From: Pipra filicauda
Taxonomy: Eukaryota > Chordata > Aves > Passeriformes > Pipridae
Assembly: GCF_003945595.2 (NCBI RefSeq)
Contig: NW_024104898.1
Span: 744,001 to 808,000 of the forward strand
Reading direction: 5' to 3'
Length of the DNA stretch: 64,000 nt
Shown here in pieces: positions 23,445-35,735 of this stretch. A program made the translations under genes and the position numbers. The number at the start of each line of letters is the position of its first letter. The first letter of the stretch is position 1. Under the pieces are notes generated by a model. The model was not told where the DNA came from. It ran no database searches and saw only the letters and a list, made by a program, of their open reading frames with translations.

Positions 23445-23450
23445 AATAAA
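23445..23450 (+). terminator. BIRC6: Candidate poly(A) signal AATAAA (BIRC6)
   Basis: Third canonical hexamer, about 650 bp past the stop codon, followed by T-rich sequence. Confidence 0.45.
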
Positions 23451-26400
23451 TGCATATGGTTTTACCTCATGCCAAAATTTGGACTTCTGAATTCATCTTT
23501 TTTTTGGCTACTTTATGCAAACTAACAGTATTCTAAATTTCTTAAGGGCTATTCTGGAACAAAAGTCTTTACTGTATTGAAGTGTCTGATTTTTACATAA
23601 TCAACTGTACTCTTAATTGCTGATAGGGGCTAGCAACATGCCACGCAGGACTCCAATGTTCTGTAGTTCCTACTGTATAGACTTATTTCCAGTTTTATAC
23701 TTGCAGCCACAGATCCCTAACTAAAAAGGGTAACAGATTTGCTTGACTTAATAATCAAGTCTCGCTTTTAACATAACATGCATTGCTATCACTGTTCTTA
23801 ATTTTTGAGTAGTCCTTGAAGGACTAAAAAATTAGTACTGGTGTTACCTCAGACTAATGATCTGTTGTATGATAAATACTACAAATCAGGCAAAACCGAA
23901 GGGTTTTTGTTTTCTATTTGTTCTTTGTTTATAAGTATCACGCTGGAATTTTTTCACTTTTTGTTTTACAATGTATTATTTCTAATCATTAAAAATGGCA
24001 CCAACTGAGGTTGTGTTCTTATGCTGATGGTTAACAGTTAGTTCTGATAGTCCTGACCAAAGTGCAATTTTTCCGTTCTGTTGATGTGTTGTGTTAATCC
24101 AAGGCCTGTCCTGATTGTACATACCTCTCAAAATACCAACTTAGCTACGTCTGTGTAACTTCAGGGGATCCTTAATCAAAAAGCAAAACAAGCAGCTCTG
24201 TGCCAGAATTGCTGGTAAATACATGAAACGAAGAGCTTATGCCACATAGTCAAAGTGTTAGAACTTCGGTGTTACAACAGCACTGCATTTTTATAGACTG
24301 GATTTTACTTACTTTCTATTACTGTACAAAGTGACTGTGATACTCCTGTAAAGGCTCCAAAAGCAAAATTATCCACTGACTTCCAATTATATTTAAGTTA
24401 GGAGTTTCCATTAAAGCTCTGCACTTATGCCTAAACTGTCTGCCTACAGGAGCGTAGTCTTTTTATAAAATCCTGGCACTCATACCAAAAGCAAATGTAT
24501 CAAACCTGAAGCTCCTCTTTAAAAGTGAAGAGTTTTTTCTCTACCACTAAAATGCAACATTGAAACAAAAAGTACTGAACATGCATTGATTTGACATGAG
24601 GAGGGTGGCTAACATGATTGTGCCTCCATCTCTGGTATGTATTTATGGTTTCATAGCAATGCTAATGTGAAGTCACTGCTGCTTAATTAAGCAAATGTAA
24701 GCAGCTGCATGGGATATTAAACTCTAATTTGTATCCACATACCAATTATCCATTTTTTGCTCTAACACGAGCTAAAATGGTATTGTACCAAATTATTGCA
24801 GAGATTCAATCCTTAATAACTTGCAACTGTGTTACAGTCTACTAAGTAAATTGTGAACTTGGCAACAGATACAAAATACTTATTTTCAGGTTTTTATATA
24901 CATAAGGTAGCTATTCTACCTTGCAGTAACATCACAGTAAATCCAATGAGGTGTGTAGACTCATCTCTTACCATTTTATCAAACTGAATAGAAACTTGTA
25001 TAGATAGATCACAGTTTCTAACTATCCATTCAAGTCCTGTGTTTTAACTGTTAAGCTGATTTTGTAGAAAATGTTTTAAAAAAATAACAGAAATTATTTT
25101 CAGAAGGCCAAAGGGCAGTAAACTGCTAGTTAGATCGTTATGGAATTTCACTCCATGTTTTTTGGTGCTGCCTTTGGCCCAAGATTCACTGCTGACGCTA
25201 CAGTTGCTGTGCAGCGTAGTGTGGGACGTTACCAGCCATTGGAATTGCTGTAGCCACTCTGCCAGAGGAAGAGCACACCACAGAGTAAGTGAGGAATGTT
25301 TCCTGATGCATCACAGACAACAATGCCAAGCTTTTCTGACTGATTCAACTACACTGTCTACGGGAGAGGAAACAGCTTGGCCCATCTATGAGACCCTGTG
25401 CTCCATGAGAGCAAACCCCTTATTACACTGATTGCTGCACATAAAAGACTGTTCTGTTCTGCAGTTGTAGGCACAGTACTCTTTGCATACGGACATGAAT
25501 GATGGTACCTCTGCAAGACTGGGTGGTTTCCTCTGGAATTTCCTTTGGGTAAAAGATGTTCATAAATGTATGGATTAATGCTCCTCTGTAATTCTACCAC
25601 TCCTATACAGGAAAAAACAAATATGACAATCTAGGAAAAAAAAAAAACAAAAAAGAAATTTGAAACATAAGAAAGCTGTACAAGACTTCCAAGTTTCACT
25701 CCAGTAATTACATGTTAAATGTTTAGGTACTAGCAGAATAAAGTATGTGTGACTATAGATTGACAAGATCTACAGCAGCCTGTTTGGCCTTGTTAGTTGG
25801 GCTTTTTTAACATTTTTCTTCTGTAAATCTTTTACATAAGTTCAGGGTAGATACTGTACATGTCTGCTGGCCTGGTGAGGAGACTCTTATTGCAGCAGGT
25901 AAAATCGTGCTGACACAGGTAAGGCACTGGACTACGGATAAGTTCTAGGGAGCATCAGTGTGGGTCTGCCAGTGCTGTGATTGGATGATGGTGTATTAAA
26001 GAGCAGTAGAACTTCAATTCTTTGCTTTAAAAAGTAAATAAAAAGACAGCTCCCATACAATACAGGAAACATACTATACTGCTTTTGATGGCTCTATCAA
26101 ATAGGGCATTCAGTTTCTGGTAGGATCACATTGTTAAGAAAACATTACTACAGAATGATCTTTCTTTCCACACAACACTGTAATCCGTTACCTTTCTTCC
26201 CCAAAATGTTTCTAGTGGTACATAAAGAAATGTTCTGTTATACATCCTGAGGCAAACAACTTGATAACAAACAGCCATATTATTAATTTACCTTGTATAC
26301 CCATAAATAACCTGAACACAAACCTAGCTAACCTACATTTAAGCCAGGACTATACTGTGTTATTCTGATACCTGTGAAAGATAATTATTTAGCCTTAGGT

Positions 26401-26993
26401 TTTTAGTTGGAGCTTCTCAGGCATGTCTTCTTCATTTTTTACCTCCATGCTGCCTTTGTATTAGTGTGTTTTACAAATGTTCTTTTCTTGTTTCCTTCTT
26501 TGTTTCTTCAAAAGCCAGCCACCACTATGTGGACTTGCCTCCCTGGAATGTCAACTCTCTATAGAAAACAGAAATTAAAAGCATTTTTCAATGGAAAGGA
26601 GACACAGATTTGTATTTATCTTACCATAAGGAACGATTATAGGGTGTAGAAGTTATTTCAGATTTATCCTCCCAATTTTTTTTTTACCATGTATATGCAA
26701 AGACACATATGTATTTATATGTATAAATGCCTCCACTCTGGCAGTTATTTGTCTTGAAAAAGTTTTCCAAGCTTTATTTTTCCTCTGCTTTTCCATAGAT
26801 AGTGACAGGATTAGTTGGAACATAACAGCTGTTTATATCGTAACATGAGCTTTCTCAAATACATTGAACTGAGTGGGGGAAAAAATAAGCTCCACAATTA
26901 CTGGAGTGAATCACAGGTAAAAATATTTCCTTCTCCAGAAATTTTTTTGTTGCTGTTGTTTTATTCTCCTAGACCATGAATGCAGAAAATACA

Positions 26994-27014
26994 GTATTGT
27001 ATTGTATTGTATTG
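26994..27014. repeat. (GTATT)n pentanucleotide microsatellite
   Basis: Four perfect GTATT units plus one further base. Short simple repeat in intergenic DNA. Confidence 0.8.
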
Positions 27015-28470
27015 AATGGCTATAGCAGAGCTCTCAAATAATCTCACCACTGCCTCTGTTTATAATAACGGCTCAGAGAAAACAATTCCCAAACCACAAT
27101 GCTCCATCTTGATTGAGAGAGTTCTACATATTGTGACCTGTCATCTCCGCCAGCTGCAATCTCTTCTCTGTGCATCTTGCCTCAGAGCCAAGATTTGGCT
27201 CTCAAAAAGTAATAACCTGGTCCACTTAGTTCTCCAGGTGTATTAATGCAATATATCCTTTGCGTTGAGTGCCTGTAATATCTGTATCATTTAATGATAC
27301 AACATCACCCTCAAATGCTAGAGTTGGTAACGTTTCTGTAATTCATATAGCAAAATTTTGTATTTAAGGTTGTTTAGTTAAAAGCCCAGAAAGGGAAGAA
27401 GCAGATTCCTTATCAGTCAGAGACCATACAGGGCGCCTAAAAGCCCTGCTTCTGATGACAAAATAGCTGAGTTCATTTTGGGAACCAATGCAAGCAGAAC
27501 CCTAGGAAAATGTGGGAATAAGAAAAAGCATGTTATTGCTGCCCTCAAAGACATTTAGGAATGGAGCAACTGTGGTGAGGCATATAACAGAAGTTGTTAA
27601 ACCTCGAGAGTAATGCCCAAAATTATACTTAAACCAAATATAAATGTATATTTGCAAAAATAACAAGCAGGCTGATCTAGTGAGTTCACTAGAGCAGCTA
27701 GTCAGACATGGTTTTCCATGAGGAACATGCTTCTCAAACATACCATGTCTCACTGCATTTAAAAATCTGCAAATGCTTTCCTGTTACCACTCTTGGGCTC
27801 CATACTTTCAGCTTAACCTCTTACTGCATTTTTTTTTAATTTATTTGTCCTGAACCTTCATTTATTGTTCTCTTTCTCACCTACCAGCCCCCATCCAGAC
27901 ATGCACAAAGCCATCAGTAGTTCATAAACTCTGTGCATAAAGCTGTATGAGAGCAAACAGCCATATCCCAGTCCCTGATACCAAACATGTAAACATATAT
28001 TAAAAAAATAACCCCCCCAAACAAGAAAATGAAAGCAAACTAAAAATCTCATAATAAAAAGAAATTCAATTTGCCTTTATTAAAGACTGCCTCTGTTACT
28101 TCAGTAAGGGTTTTCTTATTTACCAGGAGAGCAAATGGGAAAAGCAGAACGTAAGGGTTTTTTCCCCCATCTTTTCTATTTTTGTTCAGGTATTTAAACA
28201 AGCATGTGATTTAGAAACAAAATGCCAACAAAAAATGTTTTGCAATCTACTTCTAAGCAGTGGCTTGGATGTCTCCAGAAGTCCTTGAAACTCTTAAGTT
28301 TCCAGCCATGGAAAATCTTTGCCCATACCTAAATTAACAATAAGCACATCAGTGCAAAGTTCTAGGACTTCTTCAGCCAAAATTTCTTCATTTATTCCAG
28401 AGTTTTCAATAGTAAATTTATTTCTCCAACTATTTTAAGCAGCTTGTAAGAAAGTGACAATGAGTTGGAT

Positions 28471-28488
28471 GCTGTACAACTGTACAGC
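28471..28488. repeat. Short perfect inverted repeat
   Basis: GCTGTACA and TGTACAGC are exact reverse complements separated by two bases. It is small enough to be chance. Confidence 0.4.
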
Positions 28489-29207
28489 AGTCTTAGCTAG
28501 ATTCCAGTGCAGCACAATTCTAAGCCTAGAATATGACAGCAACTCTAAACACTGCACAAGGGACAACCAGTGTGGTTAATTCAGGATGTAACAAGGCCAC
28601 CATCATTACATATGTACAACCAGCCTAGCCAAGCACCAGCATTCTCATATTAGAGAATCCAGGATGCCAGATCCCTGCACACAATGGCTGGGAACAGTCC
28701 TGTGGAATGCAATCCCTGTCTCCATCCTGGCTGTAGCTACAGTTCAGGCTCTCCTGAAAACCTTGCAAATGTTTGCTGGCAGTGTACTGTGGCAATGATT
28801 TAAGAGGAAATGGAGGCAACATGGGAGATCAAAACCTAATAGCCAACAGCAGGATTGCTGGAAAGGAAATGATGTGGTTGCCAACAGGACCCATCCTCTC
28901 AACTACCAAGTTGTCACCGTGCAAGTCTCAGCTGGATTTTGAAGCGGTTTCAACCAGAGAAACTTGGTGTTACAGATGAAATTCACAGGGGCTGGCCTCC
29001 AGCTCAGTAGTAGTCACAAGGGAAATTTTGCGACCATCTGGCTGGATGGATTTTGCCATAGCGTGTGGGATTCTGACTAAGTCCCAGAGCACTACAGAAG
29101 CCACAAACTAGGGGGAAAAAATTCAAATTCAATTCAACACATCCCCTGGTTGCCTCATGGTCACTAAAGGCAACAGAGCGTGCAGGCAGGTCACACTGAA
29201 ACACCTG

Positions 29208-29257
29208 CTCTAATACACGTCCCCTGGGAACACGTCACACGTCCTCTAATACACGTC
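29208..29257. repeat. 14-bp direct repeat with clustered ACACGTC units
   Basis: CTCTAATACACGTC occurs at 29208-29221 and again at 29244-29257. Two further ACACGTC units lie between them, giving four in 50 bp of otherwise CpG-poor DNA. The units contain CACGT and CGTCA cores resembling bHLH and CREB/ATF half-sites. Function is not shown by the sequence. Confidence 0.6.
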
Positions 29258-32200
29258 ACCAGCGAATGGTGACCGAAGCAAAGGTACTCCAAAGAACACA
29301 ATATCGTTTTGTATCTGCACTGCCTACTGATGTGTTAAACCTCCTTCCACTCTTTTGTAGCTGTTCCTCTGAGGAAATCATTCTTGTTAGGAAACAAATA
29401 GCCAGATGAACAAACGACACACAGCAAGGAACTGAACATCAATAACCTGTATCAGAGGAGAAGCCAAGCCATTTAAACAAAGAACAGGAGAACAACAGTA
29501 CATGGCTCTGGATAAACAACTGTGTAATTCAGAAAAGATGGTTCTATCTTGAAGAGCTCTCAAGAGTCTGTACTGCTAGCAGAAATCAATGAAGGATAGT
29601 GCTGAAATTTCTAGATTGCATATAGAGAATACAGTAGAATGCTAAATTCAATGTATGCCTAATGGAAGACATGGATTAATCATCTGAATAAAAATAACAC
29701 AGTTGAAAGTGCTTGTTGTGATACTGCTGTCTTCCTGAAATGTTAGTATGACTTGTGTAAGTGTATTTTTAATCACTACCTTAAATATCCTTTTGCTTTT
29801 ACTTGCAAATGTGATTTCACGCACAGAAGCCAGCAGCAAGTGATTTTCCGTTGCCAAGTGTGCCCTCAAAGACAGTTGTCCAATCAGTGTCACTAAGGAC
29901 AAGCCATGGCTGTAAATTCATCCAGTTTTCATTTTTCCCTGATAGTTCATTTTCCTCGCTTCGACACACTGACCTTTTAGGCATCAGAGTTCCACTGAGG
30001 TAGCAGAACAGTGCTCAGTGCCCAGCGTTCTTCACAGCCTGCAGTTAAGCTGGTCGGAATCTGAGATCCCACAGCAAAGCTTGTTTCATCTGCCATACAG
30101 TTGTTCTCTTTTTATTCCCAAACATTACATCCTGTGAATGATGCGAAGTCTCCATGCAGATTCAATTGCCAGCAGTGTTCACCTCAACTTTTTTTTTTTT
30201 AATCAGAGTGAATTTGTTCCATAAGCCCCCCTGTAAAAAAAAAAAATGCCACTAATTACATTTTTCTCAAATTTAAGTATTTCCATAATTGAATAGCTTT
30301 TGCCCTAATGGCCTTTGGGGTTTAGTTCAGTTATGCATATATAAAGAAAATATTTCAAAATTCTTATTCAGCATCATCTTCTCAGTTTAGGCCTTTGTGT
30401 ATTACTCATTATTTATATGACATTTAAGGAAAAATACAGCTCTGTATGAAGCTAGAGGAAATGTTTCTCAAGTGTCATTTTAAGGCATGTTATCAGAAAG
30501 GATGATTTTCCCTGTGCTTTCCTGTTAAAATACTATTTCACCATTCGTATGACTGTTCTGTATACTAAGTTCTCTGCCCAAAGTCAATTGTGTTATAGAA
30601 TCCTAGGAATGCTGACCAGGAGGGGCAGCTGGAGGCAATCATCCTTTAACCTGCTCTTCCCCAGACCAAACATATACCTTCCTCAGTGACTTTGGCTACT
30701 CATGGAATATGTGATCTAGGTCCTCTGCAATCATGACAGTTTAGACTCTCTGCTTCAAGCTAATTGCTTTCTCCCTCTTGTCTCTAGTTCCAGTTACATC
30801 GTGATGTTGCCATGGATACCCAGCGTTTATCGGTTACTTCAGTTACAAAACGTAATTTGTACGTTATAATTTACTCAAAACCAAAACCATTTTGCAATAG
30901 CTTGAAGAAAATAAGGAGGAAAACTGAGCAAACTGAGCATAGGTCATGTTTCACTTTTAAAAGGCTGGCCATTTCCATGTTCTTTCATACTTGCAGTAAA
31001 ACCATTAATCATCATAAACTCATTTTGTCTAAAAGCAGAGGTAATACATTTTTCCATGTAAATCACTTCATTGCCATGACAGAATGATGTCAGAGAATCT
31101 AAATAGGTGATCTAATAAATTTTCCTTTTGGAACATTGTATAGCATTAAAAGAGGGGGGGCACACTCCAGGGCTTGGAGAGAGAGGGGATATGATTGATG
31201 TCAGCTGCTAGTGAATAAAATTTGGGTTTAATTTTCATGAAGTAGACCTAAATACTATATTGACACAGACACACTTTTACAGACTAAGAAAGTATACACA
31301 CAGCTTAATAATGGTGCAGCAAGTACACGAGACCTTTCTAGAACAAAAATCAAGCTCCAGCTAATAGTTTGTAAAAGATTATTAACATAATAATTAACTT
31401 CGCAAATTATAATTTCATTCCTTGTTTTAAGCAGAATTTTTGAAATTCAGGGCTACATGTTCACCATTTGCACATGTAAAATATAGTTGAACACAAATTC
31501 TTTAAACTGAAATTAGCTTTGCATCTAATTTGCCTATGTGCTTAAGAATTCTCAAACAATGAAGCAGTAGTATAGGAGAGAAAGAGAATTTTATTTCTTT
31601 GCCCCAAAAGCAACCAACCTTGTCCAAAATTGCAGTCCATACCTTAAGCAAAATGCAGCTATTTTCTGAAATCCTACAGTAGCATGGTAGAACAAATACA
31701 TATATGGCATCACAGAAAATGGAAGGACTGGGACCAAACTTAGAAGTCAAAGCTCCCAACTTCTTTATGTAAGATTTCTCCAGATCAGCCTTAGGAAGAA
31801 ATTACCAACTTTGTTTTTCATCTATTTTCCCCAAAGGAAAAAAGAGCAAATAGGAAAAAAAAAAAAAGTTTGAATCAAACCAATCTTTCACATAGCTTTA
31901 ATCCCTCCTCCTCGGTGTAGCCATGGGTATCCTCAGTTCACAGCTCTGCTGGGTAAGGCAGAGCAGTTCTCTGTCCACACAGCTGATCTGATGAGAGGTG
32001 TGTGACAGCCCACACACAACAGCTGCAATGAAGGAAGCAAGTCCCTCTTAAATCATCTATTTCCTACACAGATAAAATGGAAAGCTGGATATCCCCTCAG
32101 CATTTATCCAGCTCTTAAAAAGGGCCCCATGGGGCTGTAGCTCTATCAGCTCCTTTAAAGCCAGGTTTTTGCACGCAAGACTTTTATCTTCACTTAGAAA

Positions 32201-35200
32201 TTAGATACCCCAAAGAAACAAATACCATCATGCAAAACACCTAATTTGGGCAAAAGAGAACTAACACTTAAAAGTATGAATTGGTTCACTATTTTTTTTC
32301 TTTTCATGTACAAATTATACTTCAACACCTGACTCCAAAGGCAAAGCAGTTTTGTTGGGGCAGTTTATTTCTGTAAAATGGTTAACACAAACATTGTAAT
32401 TATCCATTTCATCCTAAAGCACAGCACACAGCCATGTGAGATGGAATGACTTGAGCTAACAGATCACTGCTGTGTGAATGAGGATGGTCTCCAGCACTTC
32501 AGAGCTGCACTCCTGCAGCTGAGCTCTGGTGCTCATCTGACCACAGCCATCACTGTGACAGTGTCATGCTCAACTTGACAAAATCTGCCTGTACAAAGAT
32601 GAACCTGTCAGGAAGTGCAGCCTCCAAGGAATGGAGAGGGCAGTGTGGAAGGAGGGAAGGCAGAAGGGCAGGGTGTTGAGACCTCTCAATTCAGAGGCAG
32701 TGAGCTGTTTGGCCAGCTCAGCTGCTCATGCCAGTAAAGTCCCAGCTCTTCTGCTCTGCCAATTACTCTAGGTGTGCTCTGAAAGTTTTAGGGTAAGGCA
32801 TATCATTAACATGCCCTTGCATCAAAAAAACCTTATCACACAGTACAGGAAGAAACAAACAAACAAAAAACCCCAAACAAACGTCACCAGTAAAGCCTCC
32901 TAAATGCACACAGAAAACAGTAATCTTTCTTTTTCCATGTTTCTGCATACTGTCCAGGAATCCTACTGCCTCCCATATGACACATTAAAACAAAAACCAA
33001 ACACCTTAGGGACAATAAATCTTGTTTTTCCTCTTATTCTTCATAAAGGGAGATTGTATTTCCATAGTTGTACCTGAGTGCAAGCCCCCTGCTCATGCCA
33101 GAGAAGCAAAATCAAATGAAATAACTCTCCTTTGTTCTGACAGGTATGGCATAGTGTCTTTCCTGCTGTTGAGTTTTGGTAAGCTTCATTAATTTGTCAA
33201 TACTGAAAGAAAAGAAAGGAAATAGATTAATGTGCAATATCAAGTGGTTTGGATTATCTATAACTGCATAATGGTTTCCTGGCATCTTGGAGGATGCCAC
33301 CTTAAATGAGAACAACCCTTGGTAGCATCTGGGTGGTACAACTTCCCAAACAGAATCTTTACTGCTGACTCTCAAGAGACTCAAAACAGAATCAGATCCA
33401 AAAAAACACTGACTCCAATATTAATTCCTCTCACTAAAACATTTTAAACTCAAACACTGTGTTCTCAAGTGCTGTTTCCCTGTGTGATTCCCTTTGTCAA
33501 TTCACAGATTTTTCCTATTCACTTATCTTGCTCTCACTGCAAAGACTATTATCAACTTTCCCATTGTTTTTCCCTTCTGCATTCTCCTTGCTCATGCACA
33601 GCTTGACTTCTGCCTTTTAAAAAATGGTCTCTTCTGATAATGTGAGACTCTGCACTTCGGGCTATTTAAGTAGCATTTAGAACTTCCCTTATATTTGGAT
33701 GCCCAATTCTCTTAACTCATATAGTATTTTCTAGGTTAACAGTAAAAACTTCACCATTTTTTCCTAAAATGGCATCCTAAATGTGTCCCATCTGCATTAT
33801 TTTTTCAAGCTATTTACCTTTCTGCCCCTTTTAGGATGAAAATATACAATGGAATTCAGTAATTGAAACAGTGATTCACCCGAAAAATATATTAATATCA
33901 TGTTTAAATGATAATGACAGTAGTAACATAAATGAAAAGGGAAATGTATGCACATATTTTCCATTTTGCATTCAATGTTGGAACCTCGTATTTACTTTAA
34001 GAAAACTGAGTATTCAAACTATTGTATTCCTTGATGTTGATAAAGATAGTATGTTTTTTAAATTCATAATGAGGCCCACTATCCTCTAAAGCCATGCTAA
34101 AAGCTGACAAATTAAACCTGCCAGATATGGATATATTAAATTCCTTCTAATTCCCTCAACCTACTGTATGCAGAAACCAGTTACATTTTTTTTAAACTCT
34201 TGTGTGCATATGTATCTCACTCTAACAATTTTTCTGCCGGGTGCTTTGCAGTAAGTCAAAGAATAACATTTAACAATTTGTAAAACTGTACTATGCAGCA
34301 TTTCCTCTGTTTCTGATATGCCAGTGACTGCACTGCAGAACTGCTCGAACCACTGCACTACAGGTGACAACATGCTGATCTCTTATTTAAATTCTCAAAG
34401 GGCACCATCTGCCCTGTATTTGAGCTACAAGGCTGAAATGCTCTTTATTTCAAGACAAACAAGAGGTGTCTTAGAGAAAAGCGTGTAAATTTAGTGGTGG
34501 AGGAAAGAACACAGACTAGGTTTCATTTGCTTAGAAAATGCTATTGCATCCAAAGAAACAAAGCAGACTTCAAAAGAGTATTGGTCAACCACTGAACCTT
34601 TTGTCCAGGTGCTTAACCTCTACCAGTAATGCTGCCATAGCTTAACAGAAGGTTCTGCCCGAACATGACTCTCAGCACAAAATGCTACCATTAATAATTA
34701 TTTTCTTTGTCAGTAACAATAATATATCAGACCTTTTATTTGTCCTCGCTCTCCCCTTATTCATCACCTCCTGAACAAGACACTAGAGCTCTTAATACAC
34801 ACATATGTAAAGTGGTACAGTCTGATCACTCAGCTAGCAATATCCATTTCCATTGCCTATTTACCCTTTCCTCCACAAACACATTCATGCCATCTTTCAC
34901 ACTGCATTATGGACAAACTGAAACAAACCCCCTCCAGGCTTGTCTGTAATGCCACTTCTCAACACTCTTTTTCTCATCCTTTTCCAGTATCTACCATGAC
35001 AGCTCCTGCAACCTACTGATTGTATATATGTGGAGGGTTTGCAGCAATTTCTGTTATTTATGTAGCACTCAGATCTTTTCACTAAAAAGATAAAATCCAA
35101 CAAAATGCAGCTGTTCACACAGCTGACTTATGAAAAGATTGTTTTCTCTACCTTTTACCCCATTATCTCTCCACAGCCTCTCCAAGTACATCTTATAAAA

Positions 35201-35236
35201 CTCTTATCTTCCTTTCTTAAACACTGAAAGAGTTCT

Positions 35237-35735
35237 TGTCAGGTCGTGCAATGCCCTAATAGGCCTTAACAAGCCTGACCAGCACCGTCTGGGGCCTCCA
35301 CACACCCCCTTCCCGTGGGCCCAGGAGTTCTGCTTAAGCCCAGCCCAGGGCCATCAGTTGGTGCTTGAGCTGAGTTGTCAGAGTGTTGGTCTCCAGCTCT
35401 GCCACAGCCATGCATCCTGTTGAACTGAACCCCTGGGCTGGCTTGACCTTGGACCTGCCTTATCCCTGTGAGTTTGCATGATGATCTAGCCTTGGTTGAG
35501 CCTGACTGTGGTCTATAGGTGTGCCTCGCTCAGGCCCTGTGGGCAGTGGGCCCTGGCTGGTGGGGATCCTGTCCTGCCAGCTCTGTACCCCCCGCCCCAG
35601 CTCAATGGCCTTAAGGCTCAGCCAGCACTCACTGTGCCCTGCCAGTCCTGTAGCAAGGACTGCTACCCAATTCTTCTGCTGTGATCAGGACTTCTGTGCC
35701 CTATTTTAATACGGGTCCTTAAAAATAAAAAAAAT
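35237..35735. other. GC-rich block of unknown origin, possibly an unclassified retroelement
   Basis: About 500 bp of clearly GC-richer sequence in an AT-rich intergenic region. It ends in an A-rich tail with an AATAAA hexamer (near 35,725), the look of a retroposed or LTR-like element. It has no intact coding frame with homology and is not CR1. I could not find convincing TG/CA ends with a target-site duplication, so the class is open. An exapted promoter or exon of an unannotated RNA is the alternative. Confidence 0.35.

Larger units (their letters stand above)
1..23450 (+). other. BIRC6: BIRC6 gene, 3' part (gene span, 5' end outside window)
   Basis: This is the 3' portion of the gene for BIRC6 (BRUCE/Apollon), a giant (about 4,850-residue) inhibitor-of-apoptosis protein that acts as a combined E2/E3 ubiquitin ligase. 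In mammals it works with the E1 enzyme UBA6, sits at the trans-Golgi and midbody, and ubiquitinates caspases, SMAC, HTRA2 and LC3. Nine coding exons are seen, all flanked by AG and GT, with phases that join into 475 codons plus a stop. The order is a conserved helical/acidic segment, then the UBC domain, then the tail. The putative active-site cysteine is 191 residues from the C-terminus. From memory, human BIRC6 is 4,857 residues with catalytic Cys4666, which gives the same distance. The BIR domain and the rest of the protein lie upstream of the window. Start is the window edge; end is the last plausible poly(A) signal. Confidence 0.96.
22799..23450 (+). other. BIRC6: BIRC6 3' untranslated region (probable extent)
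   Basis: AT-rich sequence after the stop codon. Three AATAAA hexamers lie at 23281-23286, 23336-23341 and 23445-23450, so the transcript probably ends within about 30 bp of one of them. The exact cleavage site cannot be read from sequence. A 69-codon open frame at 23093-23302 is in the UTR and shows no homology. Confidence 0.6.
23451..35220. other. Intergenic region, left part: no gene recognised
   Basis: AT-rich, low-CpG sequence between BIRC6 and TTC27. Every open frame is under about 100 codons and gives translations without recognisable domains. I see a (GTATT)n microsatellite at 26994-27014, a small hairpin at 28471-28488, and a cluster of ACACGTC repeats at about 29208-29257. No CR1, LTR, tRNA or other RNA gene was recognised with confidence. 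Conserved regulatory elements may exist but need an alignment to see. Confidence 0.6.
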
